64,000 bases of DNA from Zygnema cylindricum (Eukaryota; Streptophyta; Zygnematophyceae; Zygnematales; Zygnemataceae): positions 1-64,000 of the forward strand of contig JBBHKE010000908.1 in NCBI GenBank assembly GCA_037447655.1, in the 5' to 3' direction. The notes beneath the pieces were generated by a model. It searched no databases, was not told the origin of the DNA, and was given only the letters and a program-made list of their open reading frames with translations. Shown one piece after another: positions 1 through 11,742 of this stretch (positions within the stretch are counted from its first letter, which is position 1; every line of letters begins with the position of its first letter). A program made the position numbers and the translations under genes.

Positions 1-257
1 ATTATATATAAATTTTTTTTTCCTTTTTCCTTTTTTTTTTTCTTTTCCCCTCATAAAACTTTAAGTGAATACCCCTGTATTTGAAACAGTGTATTAGATG
101 AACCGAAATAATAATTCCATCACACATTCTATTTTGCATGTCATTTTTTCATAAATTCGGGCTTTTGGAGCAAGGATTTTATCCACCTCATTTCTTTTTC
201 ATTCGAGAAAAATACAAATTCCCACTAGCATTTCAAACAGCCAGCCCCATCCCCAAC

Positions 258-1987
258 CTACAATACATACCCAGATGCTAACCCTTTTACAAGCACACCT
301 TCATAAATGGCATCACTCCCATTAGTGATGTTAAATCCATCACCCCCCAAATTTATCTTTAAATCACGAGTCCCCACTAAGTTCCTCATAAAATCTACAT
401 CTTTCGTACTCATATATTTGTACATGATAATTACCCCGTTTTCTGAACTTCCCTCACTCTCTCCCATGGAATTCTTTACGCTATCACTTTCTATTTTGAT
501 TTTCAAAAAATGTTTCTCCTCACCTAAACCTTTCATTAAATATTCCTCTTCTCCCCTATCCTTTGAAGCTCTTTCTAGATTTACTTCTCCCCTTTCCTCG
601 GAATCCGTCGAAGTCTCCTTTTTCAACCTGTTTTCTGTCTCCGAAATATCTATTAGGATATCCTCAATGTTCCGATTTTTCCCTTCTTCCAATTTTAATT
701 CTAAATTTGACTTTCTCATTTCTAAGTCATTTACTCTATACTCTTTGAAATCTTCGTCATTCTTAACTCCCTCAAGTACCTCTTTTCTTTTTACCTCCCA
801 TATACCACCAAAAGCACAGTGATGCTTTCGTGGAATTTTTGTGTGCTCTTCTCTCTTCCCTATACTACCAATGTGGAGAAGCTCTAAAATATCTTCATCC
901 TGTTCCTCCTCTTCCCCTTCTCCCTCCTCATTCACATACCAACTTCTAATCTCTTCCAAATAAGGACATTCTGCCATATAGTGACCCGGTTCCCTAAAAA
1001 AGTAGCAAACCCCTCTTTTCAAAGCTCCCCTTTCTTTTCCTCTTCCTCTCTTTCCACTGAAGTTCCGATACGGCTTATCTGTATCATTCTTCCGCTCATC
1101 ACGCTTCCGCCTCTCACCATTATTACTCTCATCACGCTTCCGCAAGTCACCATCATTCCTCTCATCATGCTTCCGCTAGTCAACACGAGCCGTCAGTGCA
1201 TTCACCTTGTCACTTCCCCTACAAAGCTCCAAAGTGCTTTCCCTCACAAGAATCATCCCCATGGTAATGCTCTAAGTCCATGAGGAGTAGTCAATTTCCT
1301 GTATACGGTTAATGATGTTTTCGTACTGATTTGGGAGTTTCATGATTAGTGTGTTAATCTTTCTCACCTCATATTCTTCATATCCTGCACTAGCAAGCTC
1401 AACGTATAACGCAGCAATATCATTGCAAAACTCTACCATGCTACCGCCTTTATTAACATAGGCCTCTATTTTTTGCTTTACTAACTGCTACCTCTGTATA
1501 GTCTCACTCTTATTATTTTGAATTAGTGTTTTCCAGATTTTCCGAAGACTTAGTTAGGTTTATAAGTGATAGCTATGGACTTAGACACGTTTCTAAGTAT
1601 GAGATGTTTTGCTATAGTGTTTTTGTACTCCCAAATTTTAACGCCATTTTCTTCAGTTTTTGGTTTAGCTATAACCCCTACAAGTGGAACTGTAAGAGAG
1701 AGCCTAGCTCCCCACACCATGGGTGTTCCTTTAGCCTTCTCCCCTTTTCCCTCTTCCATGGCAATAATTTCCCTTTCACCTTCCGTTGCATCTGAACTCC
1801 ATATGGTTTTCTGGGAAGCCCCAGTTGAATCTCCAGAGTGAGTTTCATCGACTCCCGGTGGCGGACATCTCACATGTCGCGAATGAATTCCCTATAAGTG
1901 CTTTTCGAAAAGCAATCCCTCCATCGTAAATTCCTGGTAAGTGAAGTCTGTTCCATCAAACATAGGCACCCTAGATGGTGGGCCCAT
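258..1987 (-). pseudogene. Copia element I: gag joined to RNase H, internally deleted
   Basis: Remains of a Ty1/copia polyprotein read on the minus strand. Gag starts at an ATG at 1987 (Met-Gly-Pro-Pro-Ser, then FDGTDF). A conserved Gag helix region (KIWEYKNTIAKHLILRN) follows at about 1550-1640, and then a frame-broken Gag core. The last piece, 258-1145, is open for 295 codons. It holds a damaged zinc knuckle (CYFFREPGHYMAEC, second Cys replaced by Phe), a protease-proximal remnant (HHCAFGG) and an integrase-RT linker remnant (EDFKEYRVNDLE). It then passes directly into copia RNase H (LVGTRDLKINLGG). Protease core, integrase and all of RT are missing. The sense of each block comes from alignment by eye with elements II and IV in this window. 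The element is dead. Confidence 0.8.
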
Positions 1988-1991
1988 AACT

Positions 1992-2915
1992 TGAAATTTT
2001 GTAGAGTCTATTGTCCCACAGAATGAGCAGCCTATGCAAAGCCATATGATAATATTTGCCCGTTCCACTTGCTCACTAAATAGGTGCCGCCCAGACACAC
2101 TAAAACTCTAACCACCCTCACCTCGTGAGGAAAAGACTTCCCTGACTCAAACGCAAAAAGAATCACTGAATTTGCTCCCCTAAAAGAATCACTGAATTCG
2201 CTCCCCTGAGTAGTTACTTATGGTTGGCCAAAGATGGCCTATAAATATAAAAGGTCACTTGGAGAGAGGCGCCTCAAACACGCTAAGTCCCTTAACTCCT
2301 ACTCACAACTACTTACTACTCTACCCTCGGCCGATCAAAAGGGGGTATAGTAGAAGAAGGTACAGTGGCCGATTGTACTTCTTGTATGGCCATTGTACAA
2401 CATGGCCTTCTGGTTGACACTTGTCAACATGGGAGCCATCCTTCCTCCTCCCATCCTTTTCGGCGTCCAATGATGTGGCGCCACGTGGCACAGTGCGTCG
2501 CTATGTCCGAAAGGCGCCAAAGATTCATTCGGGTTTGGCGGGGGGCGACGACGTCAGTCTGATAATGTATTTTTACGCGGTTAGATTCGCGTCCGCGGGC
2601 GTCGTTTGACTATAGATGGCGTTTCGTCAATTGTGGTATGTTTAAGTGAAAGTGACGTTTTCTGTAACACACTTTAATTAATTACCGAACCATATACGTG
2701 TATTGTTTTGTTAACGCCTTAATGGTTAAGACGTACGTTTACATAATAATCAGCACACCAAAGTTTAAATCTCGTTAGGGCAACATTTTGGTAATCTATC
2801 AGTCTGCCTGTTTGCATGTTTCTTTCTGACTATGGCGACAGCCATGGTGACTCTCTCTCTCTCTTCACTCTAGAGTCTAAATTAAGAAGTGAATAATAAT
2901 TACTTCTTTTCAACA
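1992..2915 (-). mobile_element. 5' LTR of copia element I
   Basis: On the minus strand the LTR starts TGTTGAAAAG (2915) and ends in CA at 1992, directly before the primer-binding site and gag ATG. Boundaries come from comparison with the LTRs at 19066-19958, 43100-44147 and 62649-63684, which share the same start and end blocks, such as the segment around 2115-2225 with its CTCCCCTGAG boxes. No partner LTR lies in the window, so no TSD can be tested. Confidence 0.75.
2717..2774 (+). repeat. tRNA-like A-box/B-box module inside LTR I (antisense)
   Basis: An A-box-like block (TTAATGGTTAAGACGTACG, from about 2719) and a degenerate B-box (GTTTAAATCTC, 2763) are separated by about 45 nt. This is the weakest of six such modules at the same place in family-1 LTRs. 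Confidence 0.35.
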
Positions 2916-3414
2916 AATCCTTCACCTGTTCCGGGTCTCCCTCAACATGCTGCACGGGCGTGGGAGATTTCTGGGGCTGCTCTTATTGGTTTTGTAGTCA
3001 TGTTAAGAGTTGGTTTTGTGATTTTTTATTGGGTGTATGTTTTTTTTGTCCTGTGTGTGCGCTATCTTTCTTGCAAACTTCTTTTGTTTGCTCTTTCTTT
3101 TGGGTGTTTTTCCTTCGTCATCAATTTGCTTCCTTCCATGTTTGGTTTTCCAGTTTTTGTTCCTTTTGTTCCTGTGTACGCAGATTGTTCACCATCTCAC
3201 TCTTTTTTAATTATGCTCATCTATTGATTTCGAAAAAATTACCCACCTACGCCCTGTGCTGGACTGCCTTCTTCCTTTCAAGGGCAGTTGAGACAAACAA
3301 GTATTGAACCCTAGACAAAGACTTGAGACACAAGAGAAGCTCAACATCCATGGCTATATACGGTTGAAAATTTGTTGCACTTAGTGTAAATCTTATCAAG
3401 GAAAGAGATATACA
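2916..3414. other. No gene recognised
   Basis: AT-rich flank between LTR I and a hAT element. It contains an open frame at 2889-3227 made largely of hydrophobic low-complexity T-rich codons, with no recognisable domain. Confidence 0.4.
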
Positions 3415-4300
3415 TAGTGTTGTGTATCGGTAAGCATTTACCGATAACCGATATGGACTTTTTTTCGGGTTCCCGATAATCAATTTATTGGTTCGATATA
3501 TCGCTATCGGTCCTATCGTCGATAAGTAACCGATAATATCGAGTACTTATCGGCGATTACACCGATAACGATAACTATCGGCAATAAATGTACGGTCCGT
3601 ATAGATAAATGTACGGCATGTACACTCAGCTGTACGCCTTATTCCCCGGACGCGCAGAAAGTACAGTAGCCGCCATGACATCTGTACGGTTTTGGTACGG
3701 ATCCATTATAAACGATGTACCTTTCACATCCGATGCCATGGCTTTGTCCCTTTATTCCTTGGGATCCACTGGACACCTGCCACGTGTCAATCTGTTAGCT
3801 TTTTTGGCGTAAGCTGCCAAAAGAGCCATTCCGGGATGCCAGCGCTCACGCTCGCCGTCCGCTCGTACTTTTTATTCCAAGTCGTCCGTTCGATTCCGGC
3901 GGCGCGGAGAATATTATTTTGCGTCCATTGTACTTTGTGTCCGCCGTCCTTTTTCCTTTCCATGTTCACTAGTTTGTCTGTAAATTCCGTACGTCGCCCT
4001 AAAAAATGTTTGTTCAATTAACCGGCCAACGTTTTCTGTGCTCCGTTGTCCGTAATAATTTTCAGTTAAATAGTTACGGAACAGATTCGTATACGTGGCA
4101 TGCCACGTTATATAATGTAAATAGTACAATACAGTATTTAATAAGGTAATACAGTATGCGTACTATATATTTTTATAGTTATCGCCGATATGGAATTTGT
4201 TGGTCTCGGACCGATATATCGGTACCTCTGACCGTTCGATAACCGATAACTATCGGTATCGGTGTTATCGCGATAAGTTTTTTACCGTTACACAACACTA
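3415..4300. mobile_element. hAT-like non-autonomous element, copy 1
   Basis: Terminal inverted repeats begin TAGTGTTGTGTATCGG on the left; the right end is the inverse with one change (CCGTTACACAACACTA). The subterminal zones are packed with CGATA/TATCGG motifs in both orientations. Flanking 8-mers GATATACA and GAAATATA agree at 6 of 8 bases, fitting a decayed hAT target duplication. No transposase is visible. The interior (3590-4130) is GTAC-rich and unrelated to genes. Confidence 0.75.
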
Positions 4301-5173
4301 GAAATATAGAACCCTGCCAGCATGTCTACATCTTCAATTAGTTTTGAGAAAGTTCATTTCAATAATTCTGTTAAATAATTCTCAACCGACAATTGAAGCT
4401 TTCTTCACAAGTTCATGAAACTTTTCACAATAGAAAAAAATATATGTGCCTCAACATATGGCTTGCAGAGTACCAGAATATTCCTTATATAAGTTCTTCA
4501 ACAGTAATTTCTCCCTCAATCTGCAATCAAACAGCAAGGATTGAATCGTCCTCAAGATAGACAAGGAAATCATAGTCTTGGAAATTGGACATGCAGAAGC
4601 ACATTTTTAGATCACAAGGAAAATATGTTACTTTTCCACATAAAGAAAGTTTGCATGTGAGACCAATTACCCAATAGTATGAGCATTCAATTCACACATT
4701 ACATTTTCAGACACATCAGTAGTCAAAGCATCCTGAGTATCACATATTAATTACTCCAAACATAAATAACATCGATTAAAATTGTGTCAACTCAAGCCCA
4801 CTCGTCCCTCTACAGCAACCTAAAACTGTATTTCTACCAAAAATGTGATTTCTCTCGCTTTAAACCTCTTCTCCATAACTACCCCTGCCCCTCAAAATAT
4901 TAATTCAAAACATCACGGTCGCCAGGTCAAAATTGTTGTTTCTTTCACCTTCAGAACTCTATCAGAACCACTCTCGTACTCACACTCCCTTTCACAAAAG
5001 TAAGAAAGAAAGAAAGAAAGAAAAAAAAGAAAAGAAAACACTCATAAAAATATTCCCTCATATTTCAATCTCCGTCAAAAAATTTATGTACCACATTCCT
5101 CTCACTCAGTCTCTACTTTCCTCCTCCCACCCGGCACACCACCTTCTCCATCCACACTAATTCAGTTCAATCT
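4301..5173. other. Intergenic; 3' flank of the GARP gene
   Basis: AT-rich sequence downstream of the minus-strand GARP gene. Its 3' UTR presumably lies in 4900-5173. A GAAA microsatellite sits at about 5002-5035. No other gene is seen. Confidence 0.4.
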
Positions 5174-8100
5174 TCAGCTGAGGACTTTCTCCTCCCACCC
5201 TCCCACTCGACAATGCGGCATCAGAATCTCTTGACATTGCTGAGTCAGCGTCTGTAAAGCATTAGCGAGAGCTCCCAAATTCTGAGATTCAAACCTTCCT
5301 CCTCCTCCTTGTCCTTCCCCACTCTCTCCTCCTTTGTTTGTACAATTCATAGTCTCCATTGAAGAAATTATCGCATCACTATCGGCTCTCTTGTTTCCCC
5401 CATCACTATCGGCTTCTTGAGCGTCATTTGCACTCCCACTACTACTGCTTGAACTTAAACCACTCGCGGGGACACCAGTATTTCCTTTCGTAACAACTGG
5501 GTTTAACATGGGTTCAGAAACAGTCGTAAGAAAAGTATTCGTGGTGTTACCCATTCCCGAGACTCCGGTAATCGAGTTTGAATTGCCAATCAAATAGGGT
5601 TGATGACCATAAGTGTCTACAGATTGTAAAGGAAGAGAAGAAGGAGAAGGAGAAGGAGACGGAGTTGAATAATTATTTACAAAAGTCAACGGTGGTTGAA
5701 GAGCCGAAGGAGAGGAAGAGGGAAAAGTACTATCCATTCCATTACAAACATCTTTGACTACCATTTGTACAATATTCCCATTTTGTGAAATGGGTTTGTT
5801 CCCATTTCCAGTCGCCTGTAAATTAACTTGCCTCTGTAAAAGCTGTAAATAAGCTTGTTGTTTCATTTTTTCCCATAAAGATTCTTGAAGACCTGGAGGA
5901 CATCCAGTCGCCATATTTAAAAAATCCCTTCCTTGCTGAAGAGCCGCTAATTGCATTTGTTGAAAACCCATTAAAGTCAAAGGGGTCGGAGGAAGATTAA
6001 TTCCGGTTTCTTGCAGTACACCCATTGGTAGAGGAGAAGAGTTCCTCTCGTTCATAAGGAATGGAGGAAAATGAGGAAGACAAAGAGGCGGAGAGGGAGA
6101 GCGAGGAGAGAGAGAGGGAGGGAGAGAGGGAGCATTACTTGCTGAGTTCAAATGCATTGGAGCTCCCTCATTTAGTTTAACTGAACTATCTCTATTTCCG
6201 TAAACGTTCCCACTTACGTTTCCATTACCATCTCCAGTTCCGTTCACGCTAAGGTTATTGCCTCTGAAAGAGACATGTGGAGGGAGAGAGAGAAGAGCAG
6301 GAAGAGGCCCAACTCCTCCTCCCAATTCTTTCTCATCACCTTCTCCCTCTCTCTTCCCCTCAGTTAAACACTCCTGTAACTCCCTTTCCTTTGCCCAAAC
6401 TGCTTCTGCGTGTGGAGTTCCCTCCGTATCTTCCAGTTCCATGTTAACACATGCCTCCGTTCTCTGTTTTGTTAATCTATGGCTCCCAACATTGCTTTGA
6501 AAAAGTAAATTTTCTAAGTCCTGGTCCATATGAGGACCTCTCTGAAGTTCCTCTTCTGTGATATGATTTCCCAGAGAAGAAGTTGCTTGAGATTGAGATC
6601 TTTGTTCTTCGGGAGGCATGGATTGTTGAGGGAAAGGAGGAGAGATTAAATTCACCGGAATGGGAGAGTCGGTAGAGGACATTTGCCAAGAAAGGTTGAC
6701 TTCTTTTGACTCCATATTAGGTGCCACGTGAACATTCAAATTTCCTGAGGGAGGAGGACAGAGATTCGGGTGACGGAAATCGGAAGAGGGAGTCATGGAT
6801 GAGTCATAACTCCATGGTTTAAGTAGAAGGCCACTGTTTTGGGGAGGGAGATGTGTCTGTCTCATATCCATGGAGGGAGAGAGTTGAGAAGGAGTAAGTT
6901 GAGAGGGAGAAAGATGAGAGGGAGAAAGCTGTGAGGAAGAAATCTGAGAGGGAGAAAGCTGAGAGGGAGGGAGTTGAGAAGGAGAGAGTTGCGAGGGAGA
7001 CACGAGTTGTGAGGGAGAGATTTGAGCGAAAGACATCATTTGATGTGGATTGTGATGTTGGGCATATTGAAAATGTTGTATTTGACCTTCATGATGTTGA
7101 TATAATATTTGGTTTTGAAATGGGACTTGGTTTTGGTTTTCGTTTTGGGAATGAATTTGCATTTGAGATTGCATTTGATTTTGAGACTGAACAAGTTGTT
7201 GTTGAAAAGGATGTTGAACTTGTGGTTGCATTTGATACATAGGAAAATGGTTTTGAGACATTTGAGGAATTTGAATATGATGATGTTGAACTTGAGAATG
7301 TTGGTTCAAATGTTGGTTTGGATAATGTTGACTTTGTTGACTTGGTTGACTTTGTTGACTTTGTTGACTTGGTTGACTTTGTTGACTTTGTTGGAGAAAA
7401 AGGGGAGTGTAAGGCATTTGCCAAGGTTGACTTTGATCATGAGGAGAAGAGAGGAAACCGACATTCGGTACCATCGATCTTCCAAGAGAGGAGTGAGGAG
7501 AAGTGAGAGGAGTGGGAGGAGATAGCGAGGGAGGAGAGAGAGACGAGAGGTTTGGTGGTGGAATCGGACAAATAACCTCCCGAAGACTGGGACAAGTAAC
7601 ACTATTTTTGTTAGAAAATAGCCCATTTGTAACCATTCCCAAAGGTACATTTTGGGAAGTTATGGCTTCCGGAGACCATCCTTTGGAATTGTGAGTGTGA
7701 CAAGTCACATTTGCTGACGTGGTAGCTGGAGAAGGAAGTGCACATGTGGCACATGTTGATTGAACAGTACACTGACGTGTGACATTCGGGGGAGGAAGGA
7801 GGGAGGAGGGAACTGCTGGGACTGCCAAGAGGGGGGGAGGGACAGGTCTCGCAGAAGGAGAGACCATGCCTGCCAAAAACGGTAGAAAAGTAGTTAGAAA
7901 TGCAGGTAAGAGCGTGAGAAAAGGAGAGGGAGAGAGGGGGAAGAGAGAAAGAGAAAGGGGGAAGCAAGTGCGGGAGAGAGAGGGAGAGAGTCAATCAGAT
8001 TAACAAGCACAGAGAGAAGGAGAAAGAAAGAACAGTTGCAGCGAGAAACATACAGAGAGGGTGAGAAAAAGAAGAGAGGGGGAAAGAGAGATTAAAGAGG

Positions 8101-10395
8101 AGAGAGTGGAGAGGGAAAGCGAGAGAGAGAGAGTATGCACCAGTCCCAGTAGGCTGTGGGGCAGCGAGAGAGGGAGAGGAAGAATCTGGCGCCACTTTTC
8201 TCGCCGCCTTCAACATTCTCACCAGAGTGCCATGCTGCTGCTCTATCTCTGCCTGCAATAAAAAGACAAAATAGAAAAGGGAAAGACCAAAAAAAAGCAA
8301 GGGAGAAGAAGAAAAATGAGACAAGCTGTAGGAGAAGACAAAGAAAAAAGAAACAGATAAAGAAAGAAGTTCAGAAACAAGCTCTCTCACAAAACAAGGT
8401 CAAAAGCTCAGGACTTTGTCAAACACTCCATCTCTCCTCCTCTCTCTCTCTCCTCCTCTCTCTCTCTCCTCCCCTCTCCTCTCCTTCTCCTCTCCCTCTC
8501 CTCTCCCTCTCCTCTCCCTCTCCTCTCCCTCTCCTCTCCCTCTCCTCTCCCTCTCCTCTCCCTCTCCTCTCCTCTCCCTCTCCCTCTCCCTCTCCTCTCC
8601 CTCTCCTCTCCCTCTCCTCTCCCTCTCTTCTCCCTCTCTTCTCCCTCCCTCTCCCTCCCCTCTCCCTCTTCCTCTCCCTCTCCCACTCCTCTCCCCTCTA
8701 TCTCCCTCTCTCCCCTCCCCCTCTTCCTCTCCCTCTCCCCTCAATCTCCCTCTCTCTCTTCCTCCTCACCTGCATAGCACACTGCTCCTGCAGCAGCGCC
8801 TGGACCTCTCTCATAACATCCATTTGAATCTTCAGAGTAGTTTCCCAGGAGATGCTCATAGCAGAAGGGACTTCCTCTCCCTCCTTCCCTCTCTTCCCCT
8901 CCGTCTCCTCTCTTTTCTCCTCTCTCCTCTTCCTCTTCCCGGATTGCCCACATCTCTCTCCCTCTCCTTCCCCTCCTGCCACTTCTGAACCCTCCTCTTT
9001 CAGACAACTGGATTCGTTGGTCTGTTGGTATTTCCGATACTTTTGTAAGAAACTTTTCACCTACAGATGAAAAAACAAAAAATAAATACAAAAACAAATA
9101 GAAATCAATATGGATACATAAAAAAAAAACCCATCAACGAACTCAAAAGCATTAAACATGTAAAAGTCGAGAAAAACTGCTATCACATTCAGAAACCATT
9201 GCATGGAGTGCAAACTGAAACAGTCAAAAAAAAGTTAAATAAAAAGTCAAACACAAGAAGGAAAACTAGAGCTCTCCCTCTCCACCTCTCCACATCTCCA
9301 CCTCTCCCCTCTCGCTCTCCCATTCCCTCCCCTTCCCTCACTCGTCTGTTTTTTTCTACCTGCCAGAGGGAGAGCCCGGGAGTATCAATAACTTCCAAAA
9401 TCTTTTTTGGAGTGGCCTTCATAACTCCTCCCAATTCGGCGACTGCCGCTTTGAACTTTTCACGGAGAGGCCGCGTCCACTTCAGTCTGGAGTTCTTTGT
9501 TTCTGCGAGAAAGAGGGAGAGAGGGAGACAGGGAGAGAGAGAAAGAGAGGGAGAGAGAAAGGGATTAAAAAAAGTGACACAAGGAGAAGAGGGGGAGAGA
9601 GAAAAGGCAGAAGAGACAAAGAGAAGGGAAGAGTGTGGAGGGAGAGAGAGAGAGATAATTTCTTTCAGTTAGTTTGTCGTTGCCTTAAACCCATCGGCCC
9701 TGGGTTTAACCAAACGCACTCATTCCACTTCAATCCACACCACAATTAATGTGGATACAGAGACATACTCCAGGAAAACCACAAAATTCAGTTTTCTCTC
9801 TGGTTAAAGCGACCCTTCTCGAATCAACCAGAGTAAAAGGCAATAACATCCTTCCTCCCTCTCTCCCTCTCTCCCTATCTTCCTCCCTCCCTCTTCCCCT
9901 CCGCTTCAAAGTTGAACCGCACTTGCGAGGCTTACCTGACATGTCTTCCCCTCGTGTGTCAAAATCGGGCTCAGAAGATCTCTCGTTTGTCTTTTCCTGG
10001 ATTATCTCCGAGGCATCGTTGCTATGTGCGTCTCCGTTCCGTTGAGCAGTTGGACTACAATTTTCCCATCCAGCTCTCTCCTCCTCCTTCCCTCTCTTTC
10101 TACCGCTTTCCGTGAAACTTGTTACCGGCTTCTCTTTGTCCCCTTCCACAGTCCGACAGCTGGCAGTTTCTATTTGGGAGCTCGCCAAGGAGTTTACTGT
10201 GGTAGAGACAGCCTCCATTTTCTGTGTGGAACTCAGTTCCGTTGTAGAACAGTTCCATGGAGCGTCTGCGACTTCTGCTTCCGTCGGAAGTCCAAGTTGC
10301 GTTTCCGGATTCGCTTGTCCGACTGATATCAGTTCAGTTCCAGTTCCAGTTCGAGTTCCAGTTCCAGTTGCTCCCTGACCTACGTCCGTTTCCAT
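5174..10395 (-). CDS. GARP (MYB-like) family transcription factor, five exons
   Basis: Predicted nuclear DNA-binding regulator of 1,233 aa. Minus-strand exons are 10395-9936, 9502-9360, 9060-8770, 8252-8141 and 7869-5174. Every intron begins GT and ends AG, and all phases agree (exon lengths 460+143+291+112+2696 nt). The start is the first ATG after an in-frame TGA at 10458-10456. Residues 158-213 form the GARP/B-motif fold: SRLKWTRPLREKF, then ATPKKILEVID, then WQ|VKSFLQKYRKY, which joins perfectly across intron 2. Residues ~268-316 (WETTLKIQMDVMREVQALL onwards) look like a coiled coil, where PHR-type factors carry their MYB-CC helix. The long last exon is Gln-rich (residues ~490-605), holds an SPSQL pentapeptide array (~618-670) and is otherwise Pro/Ser/Asn-rich, as in activation domains of type-B ARR and PHR relatives. 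Odd points: the usual W-T-P-E-L-H is WTRPLR and SHLQKYR is SFLQKYR. No receiver domain is seen. The gene is likely functional. Subfamily (PHR, ARR-B or neither) is undecided. Confidence 0.85.
8425..8760 (+). repeat. Homopyrimidine CTCTCC minisatellite in GARP intron 3
   Basis: About 330 bp almost purely C and T on the plus strand, built from irregular TCTCCC/CTCTCC units. It lies inside the intron 8253-8769, so the transcript carries a GA-rich purine tract. The other introns (7870-8140, 9061-9359, 9503-9935) are also GA/CT rich. Confidence 0.9.
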
Positions 10396-11740
10396 GTTCC
10401 AGGTTCTACAGTTCCCCAAATTCGGAGTCCACCGCCTTTTTCCGCTTTCGCCGCGTCACATGCCTGGCCGAGTCCCTGCTTCTGCGGTTCCCTGAGCGCT
10501 CTCTCCACCTGCCGAAGAAGGTTTCGCGGGACTGTGTGGGAGAGAGTGCGAGATGGCAGTGCGCGGCAAGGTGCGACTGCGGATGCGGAGGCGAATGAGA
10601 GAGAAGAATAGAGAAGAGGCACAGAAAAGGGGTTAGGACGGGGAGAGACGTGCACAAAAGGTGGTGGCGAGGGCGGCGCACGAAATGGTCTCCAGCCGCC
10701 TCGAGAAGGCAGTGCCGTACGGTTTACGGGAAGGACAGGTGCCTCCAGCACACTTTCTTAATGTCGGCGACGTGGCAGCGACTGACAGCGCTCGGTCTGT
10801 TGTGGGTACACCGTCGATCGTGGCGATCTAGTTTTGTAGTTTTGCGCACTGGGACCCTGTCAAGCGCTACAGTACAATCTAAAGTACATGCAGTCCCAAA
10901 GGGCGGTGAGGATTCTTCAAGAGTTCTGGCCCTTTCAGTTTGTACGTTTGCGCGAAAAGTGTACGAATTACGTGGCATTTGTCGCATTGCGTATTCTAGG
11001 CCAAAATTTAAGTTTCAAATGCCAATGTGGCACACGATTTTTCGAGCTGCTGTCGGTGTACCATTTCCGTACAAAGTAGGTTAAATTACTGTACTGTACT
11101 GTACTGTCTACTGTCTTGTAGTAGACTGTACTATGGTTACGGTGAGAAGACGGTAGTAGAGGCGGTTACGTATGAAAATTAGATTTCCCACGTGTGGTCG
11201 GGTCGCAAGAATGAATAGAGCTCCGTTAGGCAATGCAATCATAATGGGTAAGATGACGACACATATTTTTTTGGTTTTTCTGATCCAAATAGCTCGTTGC
11301 CTCGTTCTGAGGAGCGTCAAAGCGTCTCGCTATATTTTCGCGCACCAATAAGAATGAACCGCCAGAAGGTTGGCTCGGGTGTTATTGCACTGACATCCTT
11401 TAGATTCGATTCTTTAAAATATTTTGTACGCTAAGGTGGGGACAAGGTATGCTTATCGGAAAGGTAGCCGTTATTCTCGGTAACCCGATGCTGGCGACCA
11501 TATTGCGGCCGTAAACCTATGTTGCGTACTCGTGGAAGCTACAGTACAGTACAGGTAAGGTACTTTAGTAAAATCGGAGGTTAAAGTCGTGTCAGAAGCC
11601 CAGCACGAGTTCTACCCGTGCTTCAGAACGAGCATCCACGTAAGGCTCTAACCTTATTTCAGAATTTGTCAGTAAGATTTCCACATAATCAGCGCACCAA
11701 TCACTTAGCGACTCTTTCATTTAGAAACGGTTCAAACATA
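10396..11740. other. 5' UTR and upstream region of the GARP gene
   Basis: The first ~350 bp upstream of the start codon are GC-rich, unlike most of the window, and probably hold the 5' UTR and core promoter on the minus strand. Beyond 10740 are scattered GTAC and GTACTGTACTGTACTGT runs (11090-11110). No second gene is recognised. Confidence 0.4.
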
Positions 11741-11742
11741 TG

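Noticed and set aside
7089-7650. Thr/Ser/Lys and Leu-rich frames overlapping the GARP last exon.
   Set aside because: Shadow frames of the Gln/Ser repeat coding region.
8061-8988. Long Ser/Pro/Leu and Arg/Glu/Gly frames on both strands.
   Set aside because: Translations of the CTCTCC repeat and of GARP introns; no codon signal.
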